From: Burkholderiales bacterium
GTDB lineage: Bacteria > Pseudomonadota > Gammaproteobacteria > Burkholderiales > UBA6910
Length of the DNA: 64,000 nt
Direction: 5' to 3'
Assembly: GCA_026005015.1 (NCBI GenBank)
Contig: BPKG01000003.1
Span: 310,001-374,000 of the forward strand
Position numbers and translations under genes: made by a program. The notes under the pieces are model-generated. The model was not told the origin of the DNA, ran no database searches, and worked only from the letters and a program-made list of their open reading frames with translations. Shown here in pieces: positions 1 to 8,120 of this stretch. Numbering within the stretch: position 1 is the first letter of the stretch; each line of letters starts with the position of its first letter.

Positions 1-1
1 T

Positions 2-688
2 CTCGCCATCGACGACTGGACCTTGGTCCAGGAAGGCAGCCGCTACCGGACCGTGATCCCCGCCCAGGGGTTCCGCCTGGATCTCGCCTTCGAGCCCACC
101 CAGCCGCCCCTGCTGCAGGGACGGGACGGCTTCAGCCAGAAGGGGCCCGAGGAGCACTCGGCGAGCTACTACTACAGCCTGCCCCACCTGCGAGTCGCGG
201 GCACCGTGGAGCGGGACGGGCACCGCCGGACGGTGACCGGGGAAGCCTGGCTCGACCACGAGTGGTCGAGCCGGCTCATGGACGAGGCCGCGGTGGGCTG
301 GGACTGGATCGGGATCAATCTCCTGGACGGGGGGGCGCTGATGGCCTTCCGCATGCGGGACCGGGAAGGCGGGACCCACTGGGCCGGGGGCACCCTGCGG
401 CGCCCCGACGGGAGCGTTCGCACCTTCGGGCCCGACGAGGTCGTCTTCATTCCTGGGCGCCGCTGGGCGAGCCCCCGTTCCGGGATCAGCTATCCGGTGG
501 AGTGGACGGTGCGGACGGGGCCTCTAGAGCTTAAACTCCGGCCCCTCATGGATGATCAGGAAAACGACGCCCGGGCAAGCACCGGCACCCTCTACTGGGA
601 GGGCGCGGTGGAGGCGCTGGAAGCGGGCCGCCTGGTGGGGCGCGGTTATCTGGAGCTGACCGGCTACGGCAGGGCGTTGAGGTTTTAG
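2..688 (+). CDS. AttH/CrtC-like lipocalin-fold hydratase (5' truncated)
   Basis: The reading frame is open from the window edge, so the N-terminus is missing. The visible ~228 residues resemble the AttH/carotenoid 1,2-hydratase-like family of double-lipocalin proteins. The signature GEAWLDHEWSS lies about one third of the way in, followed by GWDWIGINLLDGGALMAFRMR and a C-terminal YWEGAVEA segment; these are the conserved blocks of that family. Members are usually exported proteins encoded after an ABC-type permease, but that upstream context is outside the window. The substrate cannot be deduced. The gene converges with the next one and overlaps it by 4 bp. A TTG at 23 is only an internal codon. 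Confidence 0.7.
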   Translation, partial: LAIDDWTLVQEGSRYRTVIPAQGFRLDLAFEPTQPPLLQGRDGFSQKGPEEHSASYYYSLPHLRVAGTVERDGHRRTVTGEAWLDHEWSSRLMDEAAVGWDWIGINLLDGGALMAFRMRDREGGTHWAGGTLRRPDGSVRTFGPDEVVFIPGRRWASPRSGISYPVEWTVRTGPLELKLRPLMDDQENDARASTGTLYWEGAVEALEAGRLVGRGYLELTGYGRALRF

Positions 689-1293
689 TCGGCAGGTCCC
701 ACGCTCCGGACCACGTCTCGGCGCTTCGCCAGGTGGGCGGTGGCGGCCTCGGCCTGGCCCGTGGCCACGTCCAGCGTATAGGCGCCCTGCACTCCCGGAC
801 CGGAGACGATGGTCGCCCCCACGCTCTGGAGCAGCTCCCGGATCTGACCTTCCGTCGCCTCGTGATGGAAGGTCACGGTGAGCCGAGCGCCCCCGACCTG
901 GACAGGGGTCGCCGCTTCCCGTTCATGGAGCAGCGCCCCGATCAGGGCCGCCTCCACCGCCGCCACCGTCACCGCGATGCCGAACATGGGGGTAAGCCAG
1001 CGGGGCCGGCCGCGGCGCCGCGGGGGTGCCGCCGGAACGGGAACCGGGGCCGAAGGCACGAGCTGCTGCATGAAGCGGGCGAAGGCGGCGTCCCGGCTTC
1101 GCGGTCCAACACTCGCTTGAGCCTCCCGTTCCCGCCGCCGCAGCCATTCCACTTCCGCCCGCGCGTCGGGGGAGCGGGCAAGGAAAGCCTCCACCCGCGC
1201 CAGCATCGGGCCGGTCAGATGTCCTTTAACGTAACGGGGAAGAAGCTTACGCAACTCCAGATCTTCCGGGTTGCGGTTTCTGCTATCAGCCAT
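685..1293 (-). CDS. Putative membrane-anchored anti-sigma-like protein
   Basis: This 202-residue protein is soluble over residues 1-99, with a helical charged N-terminus (LRKLLPRYVKGHL, then RVEAFLARSPDARAEVEWL) like the cytosolic part of anti-sigma factors. It has one membrane helix at about 101-122 after a run of Arg. The periplasmic tail (GGARLTVTFHHEATEGQIRE, ending AKRRDVVRSV) has the pattern of subtilase propeptide or inhibitor I9-like domains. The start ATG at 1293 is chosen because the frame upstream runs into repeat DNA. No Zn-binding HxxxCxxC motif is seen, and no ECF sigma gene or subtilase adjoins it here. The role in regulation is inferred from architecture only. Confidence 0.5.
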   Translation of the reverse strand: MADSRNRNPEDLELRKLLPRYVKGHLTGPMLARVEAFLARSPDARAEVEWLRRREREAQASVGPRSRDAAFARFMQQLVPSAPVPVPAAPPRRRGRPRWLTPMFGIAVTVAAVEAALIGALLHEREAATPVQVGGARLTVTFHHEATEGQIRELLQSVGATIVSGPGVQGAYTLDVATGQAEAATAHLAKRRDVVRSVGPAD

Positions 1294-1490
1294 CGTCGGA
1301 CTCTCGCTCAACCCAGGTGTGCAAACCCATGGTCCACTTCGATAGTAGGCCGTTGTCCCGCGCTTGTCAGCTATCGAAACGAAGTCGCGAAAAGACAAAG
1401 ATCTAAGAGAGGCGGGCGAAGGCGATAGACGCCGCTGGAACCGCTTCGAATGGGTCTTGCAGGACGAAGCGGAAGCGTTTCTGAATGGCA

Positions 1491-1566
1491 GCGGGCGATG
1501 GGAATGGGCCCGGCTCGCGTTGCCTCCGCGATCCGGGCATCCCTCGCCGCTGTCAGCGGCTTCGTG
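1491..1566 (-). repeat. Structured repeat family, copy A (partial)
   Basis: Read on the minus strand, this copy has the third and fourth hairpins of the element described at 1948-2065, then ends with ATTCCCATCGCCCGC, the tRNA-Gly 3' end with one change. Hairpin 3 is GCCGCT-GAC-AGCGGC. The first two hairpins seen in copies B and C are absent. It lies in the roughly 500-bp gene-free stretch between the anti-sigma-like gene and the tRNA-Gly genes. Confidence 0.75.
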
Positions 1567-1603
1567 GCCGCCCACGCATCAAACCGCAATCCGCACACCC
1601 CGA

Positions 1604-1740
1604 CGGGTGATGGGAATGTGCCCGGCTCGCGTTGCCTCCGCGATCCGGGCATCCCTCGCGGCGATGCCGCTCGGGACCGTGGGCCCGTGGACGGGCCCAC
1701 GTCCAACCGGAGGTCCACCGGACCTCCGGTTGTCGAACCC
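1604..1740 (-). repeat. Structured repeat family, copy B (full length)
   Basis: On the minus strand the copy runs from GGGTTCGA through four successive hairpins to CATTCCCATCACCCG, the same two ends found around the insert in the interrupted tRNA-Gly gene. Hairpin 1 is CAACCGGAGGTCC-GGT-GGACCTCCGGTTG in arms-and-loop form. Hairpin 2 is about 10 bp, hairpin 3 is GCGGC-ATC-GCCGC, and hairpin 4 is identical to copy C. No complete tRNA surrounds it, only the 8 bases of T-arm-like sequence on one side. Confidence 0.8.
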
Positions 1741-1768
1741 GGGTGGGTACTTCACCCTTCCCCACATT

Positions 1769-1812
1769 CCAGAAACCCAAGGGCCCTCCGCGGAGGGCCC
1801 TTGGGTTTCTGG
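1769..1812 (-). terminator. Perfect 22-bp inverted repeat, terminator of the tRNA-Gly unit
   Basis: A perfect 44-bp palindrome centred between 1790 and 1791 begins exactly at the CCA end of the tRNA-Gly gene on the minus strand. The right arm ends with GGGTTTCTGG, so the T run is short (TTT). Position and stem strength fit a factor-independent terminator. The RNA stem overlaps the encoded CCA. Confidence 0.7.
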
Positions 1813-1883
1813 AGCGGGTGATGGGAATCGAACCCACGTTCTCAGCTTGGGAAGCTGATGTTCTACCATTGAACTACACCCGC
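1810..1883 (-). tRNA. tRNA-Gly (anticodon CCC)
   Basis: The 74-nt minus-strand sequence folds as a complete cloverleaf. The acceptor stem GCGGGTG pairs with CACCCGC. The D arm is GTTC/GAAC. The anticodon stem TCAGC/GCTGA encloses the loop TTCCCAA, giving anticodon CCC for Gly. The T arm is GTGGG-TTCGATT-CCCAT. The discriminator is U and CCA is encoded (1810-1812 complement). It is the downstream, intact member of a two-gene cluster; the upstream copy at 1933-2120 is interrupted. Confidence 0.96.
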
Positions 1884-1932
1884 ACGGCGGACTCGGCTAT
1901 TTTCCTCCCCTTCCCACCTCGCCGGAAATCCA

Positions 1933-2120
1933 GCGGGTGATGGGAATGTGCCCGGCTCGCGTTGCCTCCGCGATCCGGGCATCCCTCGCCGCCTCAGGCG
2001 GCTCGGGACCGCCGGGCCTCGACCGGCCCGACGTCCCATTCGACGTCCACCGGACGTCGAATGGTCGAACCCACGTTCTCAGCTTGGGAAGCTGATGTTC
2101 TACCATTGAACTACACCCGC
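1933..2120 (-). pseudogene. tRNA-Gly(CCC) gene interrupted in the T loop
   Basis: Positions 2120 down to 2066 are identical to the first 55 nt of the intact tRNA-Gly: acceptor 5' strand, D arm, anticodon arm and T arm through TTCGA. The remaining 15 nt (ATTCCCATCACCCGC minus the shared base) lie at 1947-1933. About 118 nt of structured sequence separate them, so the break is in the T loop between A58 and U59 of standard numbering. No CCA is encoded after the acceptor stem. It sits 49 nt upstream of the intact copy on the same strand. Unless the insert is removed from RNA by an unknown route, no tRNA is made. Confidence 0.85.
1948..2065 (-). repeat. Structured repeat family, copy C (insert in tRNA-Gly)
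   Basis: About 118 nt containing four hairpins in a row on the minus strand. Hairpin 1 has 13-bp arms CCATTCGACGTCC/GGACGTCGAATGG around GGT. Hairpin 2 is CGGGCC/GGCCCG. Hairpin 3 is GCCGCC-TGA-GGCGGC. Hairpin 4 is TGCCCGG/CCGGGCA with an inner CGCG/CGCG stem. Relative to copy B, at least five base pairs of hairpin 1 differ and every change is compensated; hairpin 3 also covaries. No protein is credible in it. Confidence 0.8.
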
Positions 2121-2245
2121 CCAGGGCGGCCACAGTCTACCCCATTCGCTGCCGGATTTGAAATTCGCCCGCCCGGCGCTGAGAACGAGGCGCTCGCCGG
2201 TGGTAAAATAACGCTCTGAATTCGATACTTCGACGCTCCCACGCC

Positions 2246-2449
2246 ATGATCGAGCTTACGGTGAACGGGGAACCCCGCCGGTTCGCCCCCGGCATCACGG
2301 TGGCCCAGCTCATCGACGAGCTGCAGCTCGCCGGTAAGCGCATCGCCCTGGAAAAAAACGGCGAGATCGTGCCCCGCAGCCGCTTCCAAGAGGAGCGTCT
2401 GCAGGAAGGCGACCGGCTGGAAATCGTGGTGGCGGTCGGCGGCGGTTGA
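2246..2449 (+). CDS. thiS: Sulfur carrier protein ThiS
   Basis: A 67-residue ubiquitin-fold protein ending in VAVGGG, the C-terminal Gly-Gly that is adenylated and then thiocarboxylated to carry sulfur for the thiazole of thiamine. The N-terminus [12 protein letters not shown] and the segment [15 protein letters not shown] are typical ThiS strands. It lies 73 bp before thiG on the same strand, which receives sulfur from it. Upstream DNA has a TAAAAT -10-like hexamer at 2204-2209. A thiamine riboswitch core was looked for and not found. Confidence 0.95.
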   Translation: MIELTVNGEPRRFAPGITVAQLIDELQLAGKRIALEKNGEIVPRSRFQEERLQEGDRLEIVVAVGGG

Positions 2450-2522
2450 CCCGGGTCAAGGGCATCGGCCCGGGCTCGTGTCATCGTTGAGTTCCTGTTT
2501 CTCCCCGTTCGGAGACGCGCCC

Positions 2523-3323
2523 ATGGATCCACTGGTCATCGCAGGCACCGCCTATTCGTCCCGGCTCCTGGTGGGGACCGGCAAGTACAAGGACTTCGAG
2601 GAGACCCGCGCCGCCATCGAGGCGAGCGGCGCCCAGATCGTGACGGTGGCAATCCGCCGCACCAACATCGGCCAGAATCCCCACGAGCCGAGCCTCCTGG
2701 ACTATCTGCCTCCCAGCAAGTACACCCTGCTGCCCAACACCGCCGGCTGTTACACCGCCGAGGACGCGGTGCGCACCCTGCGGCTGGCGCGGGAGCTGCT
2801 GGACGGCCACAAGCTGGTCAAGCTGGAAGTGCTGGGGGATCCCCACACCCTCTATCCCAACGTGGTGGAAACGCTGAAGGCGGCCGAGATCCTGGTGAAG
2901 GAAGGCTTCGACGTGATGGTGTACACCTCGGACGATCCCATCATCGCCAAGCAGTTGGAGGAGATCGGTTGCTGCGCCGTAATGCCCCTCGCCTCCTTGA
3001 TCGGCTCCGGCATGGGCATCCTCAATCCCTGGAATCTCTCGATCATCATCGAGAACGCCAAGGTACCGATCCTGGTGGATGCGGGCGTGGGTACGGCCTC
3101 GGACGCGGCCATCGCCATGGAGCTGGGCTGCGACGGGGTGCTCATGAACACGGCCATCGCCGCGGCGAAGAACCCGGTGCTGATGGCCCAGGCGATGAAG
3201 CTGGCGGTGGAAGCCGGCCGCGCGGCCTACTTGGCCGGGCGCATGCCCAAGAAGCTCTACTCGGCGACCCCCAGCTCCCCCACCACGGGGCTCATCTCCG
3301 GCGCCAAGCACAAGGCAGCCTGA
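2523..3323 (+). CDS. thiG: Thiazole synthase ThiG
   Basis: A 266-residue TIM-barrel enzyme that condenses deoxyxylulose-5-phosphate, dehydroglycine and ThiS-thiocarboxylate into the thiazole phosphate of thiamine, in the cytosol. Diagnostic segments are [13 protein letters not shown] near the N-terminus, [28 protein letters not shown]-like [28 protein letters not shown] (phosphate loop) and [11 protein letters not shown]. The ATG at 2523 is chosen over an upstream in-frame start because homologues begin with the [15 protein letters not shown] block. It follows thiS and precedes trmB, a common betaproteobacterial order. Confidence 0.96.
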   Translation: MDPLVIAGTAYSSRLLVGTGKYKDFEETRAAIEASGAQIVTVAIRRTNIGQNPHEPSLLDYLPPSKYTLLPNTAGCYTAEDAVRTLRLARELLDGHKLVKLEVLGDPHTLYPNVVETLKAAEILVKEGFDVMVYTSDDPIIAKQLEEIGCCAVMPLASLIGSGMGILNPWNLSIIIENAKVPILVDAGVGTASDAAIAMELGCDGVLMNTAIAAAKNPVLMAQAMKLAVEAGRAAYLAGRMPKKLYSATPSSPTTGLISGAKHKAA

Positions 3324-3395
3324 CGCCGGGGAGCTGGCAGCGCAGGACCGGCGCTGCACCCGCCCGCGGACTGTACGCCGGCATCGGACATCGAC

Positions 3396-4076
3396 ATGGA
3401 CCGTTTCCCGGAACGCTCGATCCGCAGCTATGTCCTGCGCCAGGGCCGCATGACCCGAGCCCAGGCCCGGGCCCACGCGACCCTGTTGCCCAGGTACGGG
3501 GTGCCCTTCGCCCGGGCGCCCCTGGACCTCGTCGGCCTGTTCGGGCGCGCCGCGCCGAAGATCGTGGAAATCGGCTCCGGCATGGGGGAGACCACCGCGG
3601 CCATCGCCCAGGAGAATCCGGACAAGGACTACCTGGCGATCGAAGTGCACTCCCCCGGGGTGGGAAGCCTGCTCAACCGGATCGAGATCCTGGGGCTCGC
3701 CAACGTACGGGTGATTCAGCACGACGCGGTGGACGTACTGGAATGGATGCTTCCCCGGGGAAGCCTGGACGGGATACACATCTTCTTTCCCGATCCCTGG
3801 CCCAAGAAACGCCATCACAAGCGCCGCCTGATCCAGCCGCCCTTCGTAGCCTTGCTCGCGGAGCGCTTGAAGCCCGGCGGCTACCTCCACCTCGCCACCG
3901 ACTGGCAGGACTACGCGGAGCACATCCTGGCGGTGCTTTCCGGGGAGCCGCGGCTCGCCAACGCGGCGGGAACGGGCTTCGCCCCGCGTCCGGCCTCCCG
4001 CCCCCCCACCAAGTTCGAAGAAAGGGGCCGGCGCCTGGGCCACGGCGTGTGGGACGTCCTGTTTCGACGGGTTTGA
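3396..4076 (+). CDS. trmB: tRNA (guanine-N7-)-methyltransferase TrmB
   Basis: A 226-residue SAM-dependent enzyme that methylates G46 of tRNA. It shows [14 protein letters not shown] at the N-terminus, the SAM-binding [15 protein letters not shown], and the family hallmark [19 protein letters not shown] with catalytic Asp and basic tRNA-contacting residues. The C-terminal [16 protein letters not shown] block is also characteristic. Length matches the bacterial family. It is downstream of thiG with a 72-bp gap, probably in one transcription unit. Confidence 0.96.
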   Translation: MDRFPERSIRSYVLRQGRMTRAQARAHATLLPRYGVPFARAPLDLVGLFGRAAPKIVEIGSGMGETTAAIAQENPDKDYLAIEVHSPGVGSLLNRIEILGLANVRVIQHDAVDVLEWMLPRGSLDGIHIFFPDPWPKKRHHKRRLIQPPFVALLAERLKPGGYLHLATDWQDYAEHILAVLSGEPRLANAAGTGFAPRPASRPPTKFEERGRRLGHGVWDVLFRRV

Positions 4077-4105
4077 CGGCCCGCGCTGAAAAAGGAGGAA
4101 GCGAA

Positions 4106-4612
4106 ATGAACGCAGACGAGCTGCGGGCGCTGCAGGCGCCCCTCAAAGACAGGTATCGGGAAGCGCCCGAGGCCGCCCTGGTCACCCTGCGGGCGGAAGG
4201 GCGGATCGGGGAAGGCATCGCCTGCAAAGTGGAGACGGGCAAGCGCCTGGTGGAGGCGGGGTTGCATCCGGCCACGGGGGGAGACGGCATGGCCGCCTGC
4301 TCGGGGGACATGCTGCTGGAAGCGCTGGTGGCCTGCGCCGGGGTGACCTTGAAGGCGGTGGCCACCGCCCTCGGGCTGGAGGTCCGGGGCGGCACGGTGA
4401 CCGCCGAAGGGGATCTGGACTTCCGTGGCACCTTGGGCGTCGCCAAAGACGCCCCCGTGGGCTTTCGCGCCATCCGGCTCACCTTCGACCTGGACACCGA
4501 CGCCTCGGACGAGCAGCTCGCCAAGCTCCTCCACCTGACCGAGCGCTACTGCGTGGTCTACCAGACCCTGCGCAACCCCCCGGCGACCCTGACCACCGTT
4601 TGCCGATCCTGA
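4106..4612 (+). CDS. OsmC family protein
   Basis: A 168-residue protein with the OsmC fold: HPATGGDGMAACSGDMLLEALVACAGVTLK carries the Cys that normally forms the peroxidase centre, and the C-terminal block LLHLTERYCVVYQTL carries the second conserved Cys. Such proteins reduce organic hydroperoxides or stay uncharacterised. The start ATG at 4106 is fixed by a strong ribosome site AAAGGAGGAA 6 nt upstream. It follows trmB closely. The substrate is not predictable from sequence. Confidence 0.85.
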   Translation: MNADELRALQAPLKDRYREAPEAALVTLRAEGRIGEGIACKVETGKRLVEAGLHPATGGDGMAACSGDMLLEALVACAGVTLKAVATALGLEVRGGTVTAEGDLDFRGTLGVAKDAPVGFRAIRLTFDLDTDASDEQLAKLLHLTERYCVVYQTLRNPPATLTTVCRS

Positions 4613-4738
4613 CGCTGGGCGGTCATCTCAGCCCCTCCCCTGCCCGCCCGACCATCGACGCATCAACGACTTAGCGGCAGGGGCGATTTTTGCTAGTCCT
4701 TCCGGCGGGAACGGTTCCCGTCACCAGGGAGGACGATC

Positions 4739-5071
4739 GTGAAGCACACCCGAGTCATTCCATTGGCCCTTCTGGTCCTGCTCAGTTGCCCGGCCCTAGC
4801 GGAAGTGGACGGTGCGGCGGTGCTGGGCGGCGCCATCGGCGGCGGCGCCGGGGCCGCCGTGGGGTCCGCCGTGGGCGGGCGCACCGGCGCCATCGTGGGC
4901 GGCGCCGTGGGCGGGGCGGCGGGGGCGGCGATTGCCACCGACCGGCCCAAGGAGCGCACCGTGGTCCAGAAGGAGGTGATCGTGGAAAAGGAAGTGGTCT
5001 ACGTGAAGCCCAAGCGCCACGACAACGGGCTGCATCTGGGTCATCGCAAGGGTAAGCATCGGGACGATTGA
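4739..5071 (+). CDS. Secreted glycine-zipper protein
   Basis: A 110-residue protein with a signal peptide (KHTRVIPLALLVLLSCPALA), cleaved after about residue 21, then a glycine-zipper region of repeated GGAIGGGAG/GGAVGGAAGAA over residues 25-65, and a charged tail rich in Glu, Lys and His. Glycine-zipper regions insert in or span membranes. The function is unknown. GTG at 4739 is chosen for the GGGAGG-like site just upstream. It is followed by a clear terminator and forms its own unit. Confidence 0.75.
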   Translation: MKHTRVIPLALLVLLSCPALAEVDGAAVLGGAIGGGAGAAVGSAVGGRTGAIVGGAVGGAAGAAIATDRPKERTVVQKEVIVEKEVVYVKPKRHDNGLHLGHRKGKHRDD

Positions 5072-5142
5072 AGTACGGGCTCGGGCAGCGGTCTCGAAGG
5101 ACCCCTGCCCGGTGAACGTCAGGGGGCGTAAAGGGGAGTAAA

Positions 5143-5170
5143 AGGCCGCGGCAACGCGGCCTCTTTTTTT
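5143..5170. terminator. Bidirectional rho-independent terminator
   Basis: An 8-bp stem AGGCCGCG/CGCGGCCT with GCAA loop is followed by CTTTTTTT on the plus strand. The minus strand reads the same stem into TTTTACT. It serves the glycine-zipper gene and probably the convergent oxidoreductase gene, whose stop codon lies at its edge. Confidence 0.9.
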
Positions 5171-6566
5171 ACCCGCCGTCGCCGAAGACCGGCCCCTGCA
5201 GGGCCCACTTGGCGGCCAGGGTCTCCACCGCGTTCAGGAACTCCTCGGCCCGGGTGGGATGGTTGTAGAAGGCCCGGGCGAGGCTCGCAAGGGCGCGGGG
5301 ATTGCGCAGCTCCCGGGCGATCACGTGAATGAGCTCGTCCGCCTGGCGCCCCACCACCTCCGCGCCGAGGAGCGTCCCCCGGTCCGCGTCCGCCACGAGC
5401 CGAACGAAACCCTCCGGCGCGTCCTGGGCCAGGGCCGCGGGATTCGCCTCGAAGGCGGCGAAGCCCACCGCCGGCTCCAGGTCCCGGGCCTCCGCCTCGT
5501 CCTCGTTGAGCCCCACCCGTCCCAATTCCAGGGCCGAGTAGACGAGCGTCGGCACCGCCTCCGCGTCCCGCCGCCGGGAGCCGGGCGCCAGGATATTGGC
5601 CACCGCCACGCTGGCCTCCGCCAGGGCGTGGTTGGAGGTCATGGCGGGGTTGGCCACGTCGCCGATGGCGAAGATATGGGGAACGCTCGTGCGCTGGGCC
5701 TCGTCCACCACCACGAACCCGGCAGCGTCGGTCTTCACGCCCAGCGTCTCAAGCCCCAGCCCGGCGGTGCAAGGAATACGCCCGCTGCCGAGGAGCACCC
5801 AGTCGACCCGCTCCTCGGACCCGTCGGGAAGGATGAGCACCACGCCTTCCGCCGTGATCCGGGCCCCCCGCACCCGGGAGCGGGTGCGGGGGGCGACGCC
5901 GAAACCAACGAGGCGCTCCCGCAGCAGCTTCAAGGCCGGCCTGCTGAAGCCGGCGCGGGAGAGGGGCTCGGCATGGGTGAGCCACAGGACTTCGCAGCCC
6001 AGCATGGCGAGGATGAAGGCCATCTCGGTGCCCACCACGCCGCTTCCCACTACCGCCACCCGCCGCCCTGGCGGCGGCGGGAAATCGAACAGGTCGTCGG
6101 TGGTGAGGATGCGGCCTTCGGTTCTGGGCAAGGTGTCGGGAACGAAGGGCACGGAGCCGGTGGCGAGGATCAGGTGGTCCGCGGTGAACGCTTCGCCGCC
6201 CACCGCCACGGTGTGGGCATCCCGCAGGCGGGCTTCTCCCGTGAATGCCCGGATGCCCAGGCGCTTCATGTAATCCACGTAGCTCTCCCGCACCTCCGCC
6301 ACCACGCGGCGCTGGTGCTCCCAGGCCCCGGCGAGATCCGCCCGCAGCCGGCCGTCCACGCCTCGGTCCGCGAACCGGGCGCTTTCCGCCATCAGCATCG
6401 CCGTGTGATGCCAGGCCTTCTTGGGCACGCAGCCCCGATTGAGGCAGGTGCCGCCCCACTGCCCCTTCTCCACGATGGCGACGGTGAGCCCCCGCAGGGC
6501 GGCCAGCACCGCGGCCCGGTAGCCCCCGGGCCCCGAGCCGATCACCGCCAGGTCGAAATTCCCCAT
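5169..6566 (-). CDS. Dihydrolipoamide dehydrogenase-like pyridine nucleotide-disulfide oxidoreductase
   Basis: A 465-residue FAD flavoprotein. FAD-binding GSGPGGYRAA is at residues 10-19, the redox-active disulfide C41-x4-C46 lies in GGTCLNRGCVPKK, the NAD-binding VVGSGVVGTEMA is near 175, and the second FAD motif is IFAIGDVA near 300. The C-terminal dimer domain keeps the catalytic NHPTRAEE His-Glu pair. It is not next to any 2-oxoacid dehydrogenase subunits, so a role in a named complex is not supported; it may act as a dihydrolipoamide dehydrogenase or related NAD(P)H reductase. It ends 7 bp before mgtE begins to be read on the same strand. Confidence 0.88.
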   Translation of the reverse strand: MGNFDLAVIGSGPGGYRAAVLAALRGLTVAIVEKGQWGGTCLNRGCVPKKAWHHTAMLMAESARFADRGVDGRLRADLAGAWEHQRRVVAEVRESYVDYMKRLGIRAFTGEARLRDAHTVAVGGEAFTADHLILATGSVPFVPDTLPRTEGRILTTDDLFDFPPPPGRRVAVVGSGVVGTEMAFILAMLGCEVLWLTHAEPLSRAGFSRPALKLLRERLVGFGVAPRTRSRVRGARITAEGVVLILPDGSEERVDWVLLGSGRIPCTAGLGLETLGVKTDAAGFVVVDEAQRTSVPHIFAIGDVANPAMTSNHALAEASVAVANILAPGSRRRDAEAVPTLVYSALELGRVGLNEDEAEARDLEPAVGFAAFEANPAALAQDAPEGFVRLVADADRGTLLGAEVVGRQADELIHVIARELRNPRALASLARAFYNHPTRAEEFLNAVETLAAKWALQGPVFGDGG

Positions 6567-6573
6567 GCAGGCC

Positions 6574-8019
6574 TCAGGTGAGGAAGAGGGTCGCCAGTCC
6601 CAGGAAAATGAAGAACCCGCCGCTGTCGGTGATGGCGGTGATCATCACGCTGGAACCCGCGGCCGGGTCGGCCCCGAGCCGATAGCGGACGAGGGGGATC
6701 GTCACTCCCATTACCGCCGCGAGCAACAGGTTTAGGATCATGGCGGCCATCATCACCAGCCCCAGGGGCACGCTCTGGTAGATGGCGTAGGCGAACAGCC
6801 CCACCACCGCCCCCCAGACGACGCCGTTCACCAGGGCGACGGCGATCTCCTTGAGAAACAACTTCCTGGCGTTCTCCCGGGTGATCTGCCCCAGGGCCAG
6901 GGCCCGCACGATCATGGTGATGGTCTGGTTGCCTGAATTGCCTCCGATGCCGGCGACGATGGGCATCAGGGCCGCCAGGGCGGTCAACTGGGCGATGGTG
7001 CCTTCGAAGATGCCGATCACCCGGGAGGCGATGAAGGCGGTCACCAGGTTGATGGCGAGCCAGGCCCAGCGGTTCTTCACGCTCTTGATCACCGGGGCGA
7101 AGAGGTCCTCCTCCTCTTCCAGGCCCCCGAGCCCCAGGACCTCGGCTTCGGACTTCTCCCGGATGTAGTCCACCACCGCGTCCACCGTGATCCGTCCCAC
7201 GATCTTGTTGTCGGCGGAGACCACCGGCGCGCTCACCAGGTCGTAGCGCTCGAAGGCGTTGGCCGCGTCCCGCGCCTTGTCCTCCGGCCGGAAGGTGACG
7301 ATGTCCTGCTCCATCACCTCCTTGACCACGGTCTCCGGGTCATGGAGCAGCAACCGCTGGATGGGCAGCACCCCCCTCAGGGTGCCGGTGCGGTCCACCA
7401 CGAACAGCTTGTCGGTCTGATCGGGAAACTCGTCCAGCCGGCGCAGGTAGCGCAGCACCACCTCCAGGGTCACGTCCTCCCGCACGGTGATGATGTCGAA
7501 GTCCATGAGCGCCCCGACGCTGTCCTCGGGATAGGACAGGGCCGACTGCAGCCGCGCCCGCTCCTCGGCCGGCAGCGACAGCATCACCTCCTCGATCACC
7601 TGGGGCGGGAGGTCCGGGGCCAGGTCCGCCAGCTCGTCCGTGTCCAGGGTCTGGGCGGCGGCCCGCAGTTCCGCCTCATCCATGTTCTGGATGAGGCTCT
7701 CCCGCACCGCGTCCGAGACCTCCAGCAGGATCTCCCCGTCGCGCTCGGCCTTGACCAGGTCCCACACCAGCAGGCGCTGCTCCAGGGGCAGCACCTCCAG
7801 CAGCCGGGCCACGTCGGCGGGGTGCATGGCATCCAGCTTCTTCTGCAGCTCCGTCAGGTGCTGCTTGTGCACGAGCTGCTCCACCAGCTCGTGGCGCGGC
7901 ATCTCCTGGCGATGGACCATGCTCTCCACCAGCTCGTGCTTGTGGAGCAGGTCGATCACCTCCTGGAGGTCGCTTTGGGGCGCCTCCGACGCGCGCCTGG
8001 TTTCCTCGACTTCGCTCAT
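6574..8019 (-). CDS. mgtE: Magnesium transporter MgtE
   Basis: A 481-residue Mg2+ channel. The N-terminal superhelical MgtE_N domain spans roughly 20-190, two CBS domains span about 195-320 (DLVSAPVVSADNKIVGRITV in the second), and about five membrane helices follow from residue 345 with the conserved PIVAGIGGNSGNQ stretch. CBS and N domains close the pore when cytosolic Mg2+ is high. ATG at 8019 starts the acidic N-terminus MSEVEETRR; the frame upstream runs antisense to mtgA and is not coding. No Mg2+ riboswitch was recognised upstream. Confidence 0.94.
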   Translation of the reverse strand: MSEVEETRRASEAPQSDLQEVIDLLHKHELVESMVHRQEMPRHELVEQLVHKQHLTELQKKLDAMHPADVARLLEVLPLEQRLLVWDLVKAERDGEILLEVSDAVRESLIQNMDEAELRAAAQTLDTDELADLAPDLPPQVIEEVMLSLPAEERARLQSALSYPEDSVGALMDFDIITVREDVTLEVVLRYLRRLDEFPDQTDKLFVVDRTGTLRGVLPIQRLLLHDPETVVKEVMEQDIVTFRPEDKARDAANAFERYDLVSAPVVSADNKIVGRITVDAVVDYIREKSEAEVLGLGGLEEEEDLFAPVIKSVKNRWAWLAINLVTAFIASRVIGIFEGTIAQLTALAALMPIVAGIGGNSGNQTITMIVRALALGQITRENARKLFLKEIAVALVNGVVWGAVVGLFAYAIYQSVPLGLVMMAAMILNLLLAAVMGVTIPLVRYRLGADPAAGSSVMITAITDSGGFFIFLGLATLFLT

Positions 8020-8120
8020 GGGCTTCAAAGAGAATGCTGGAATTCTAGGCGATAAACGCAGGGGCGGTCGAACGGCTGACGCGAAGGTCCGCCGGCCTCC
8101 AAAAGAAACACGCCAGGCCT

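Noticed and set aside
1933-2120. Group I intron in tRNA-Gly
   Set aside because: The insert is only ~118 nt, lacks recognisable P/Q/R/S core elements, and is in the T loop rather than the anticodon loop.
1371-2133. Small proteins encoded across the structured repeats
   Set aside because: Similar peptides in several frames come from the repeated DNA itself; there is no ribosome site and the pattern is RNA-structure covariation rather than codon conservation.
2121-2245. Thiamine pyrophosphate riboswitch before thiS (a CTGAGA occurs)
   Set aside because: The second conserved half (ACC-TTGA-CCTGATC type) is absent and the CTGAGA is not in a suitable stem.
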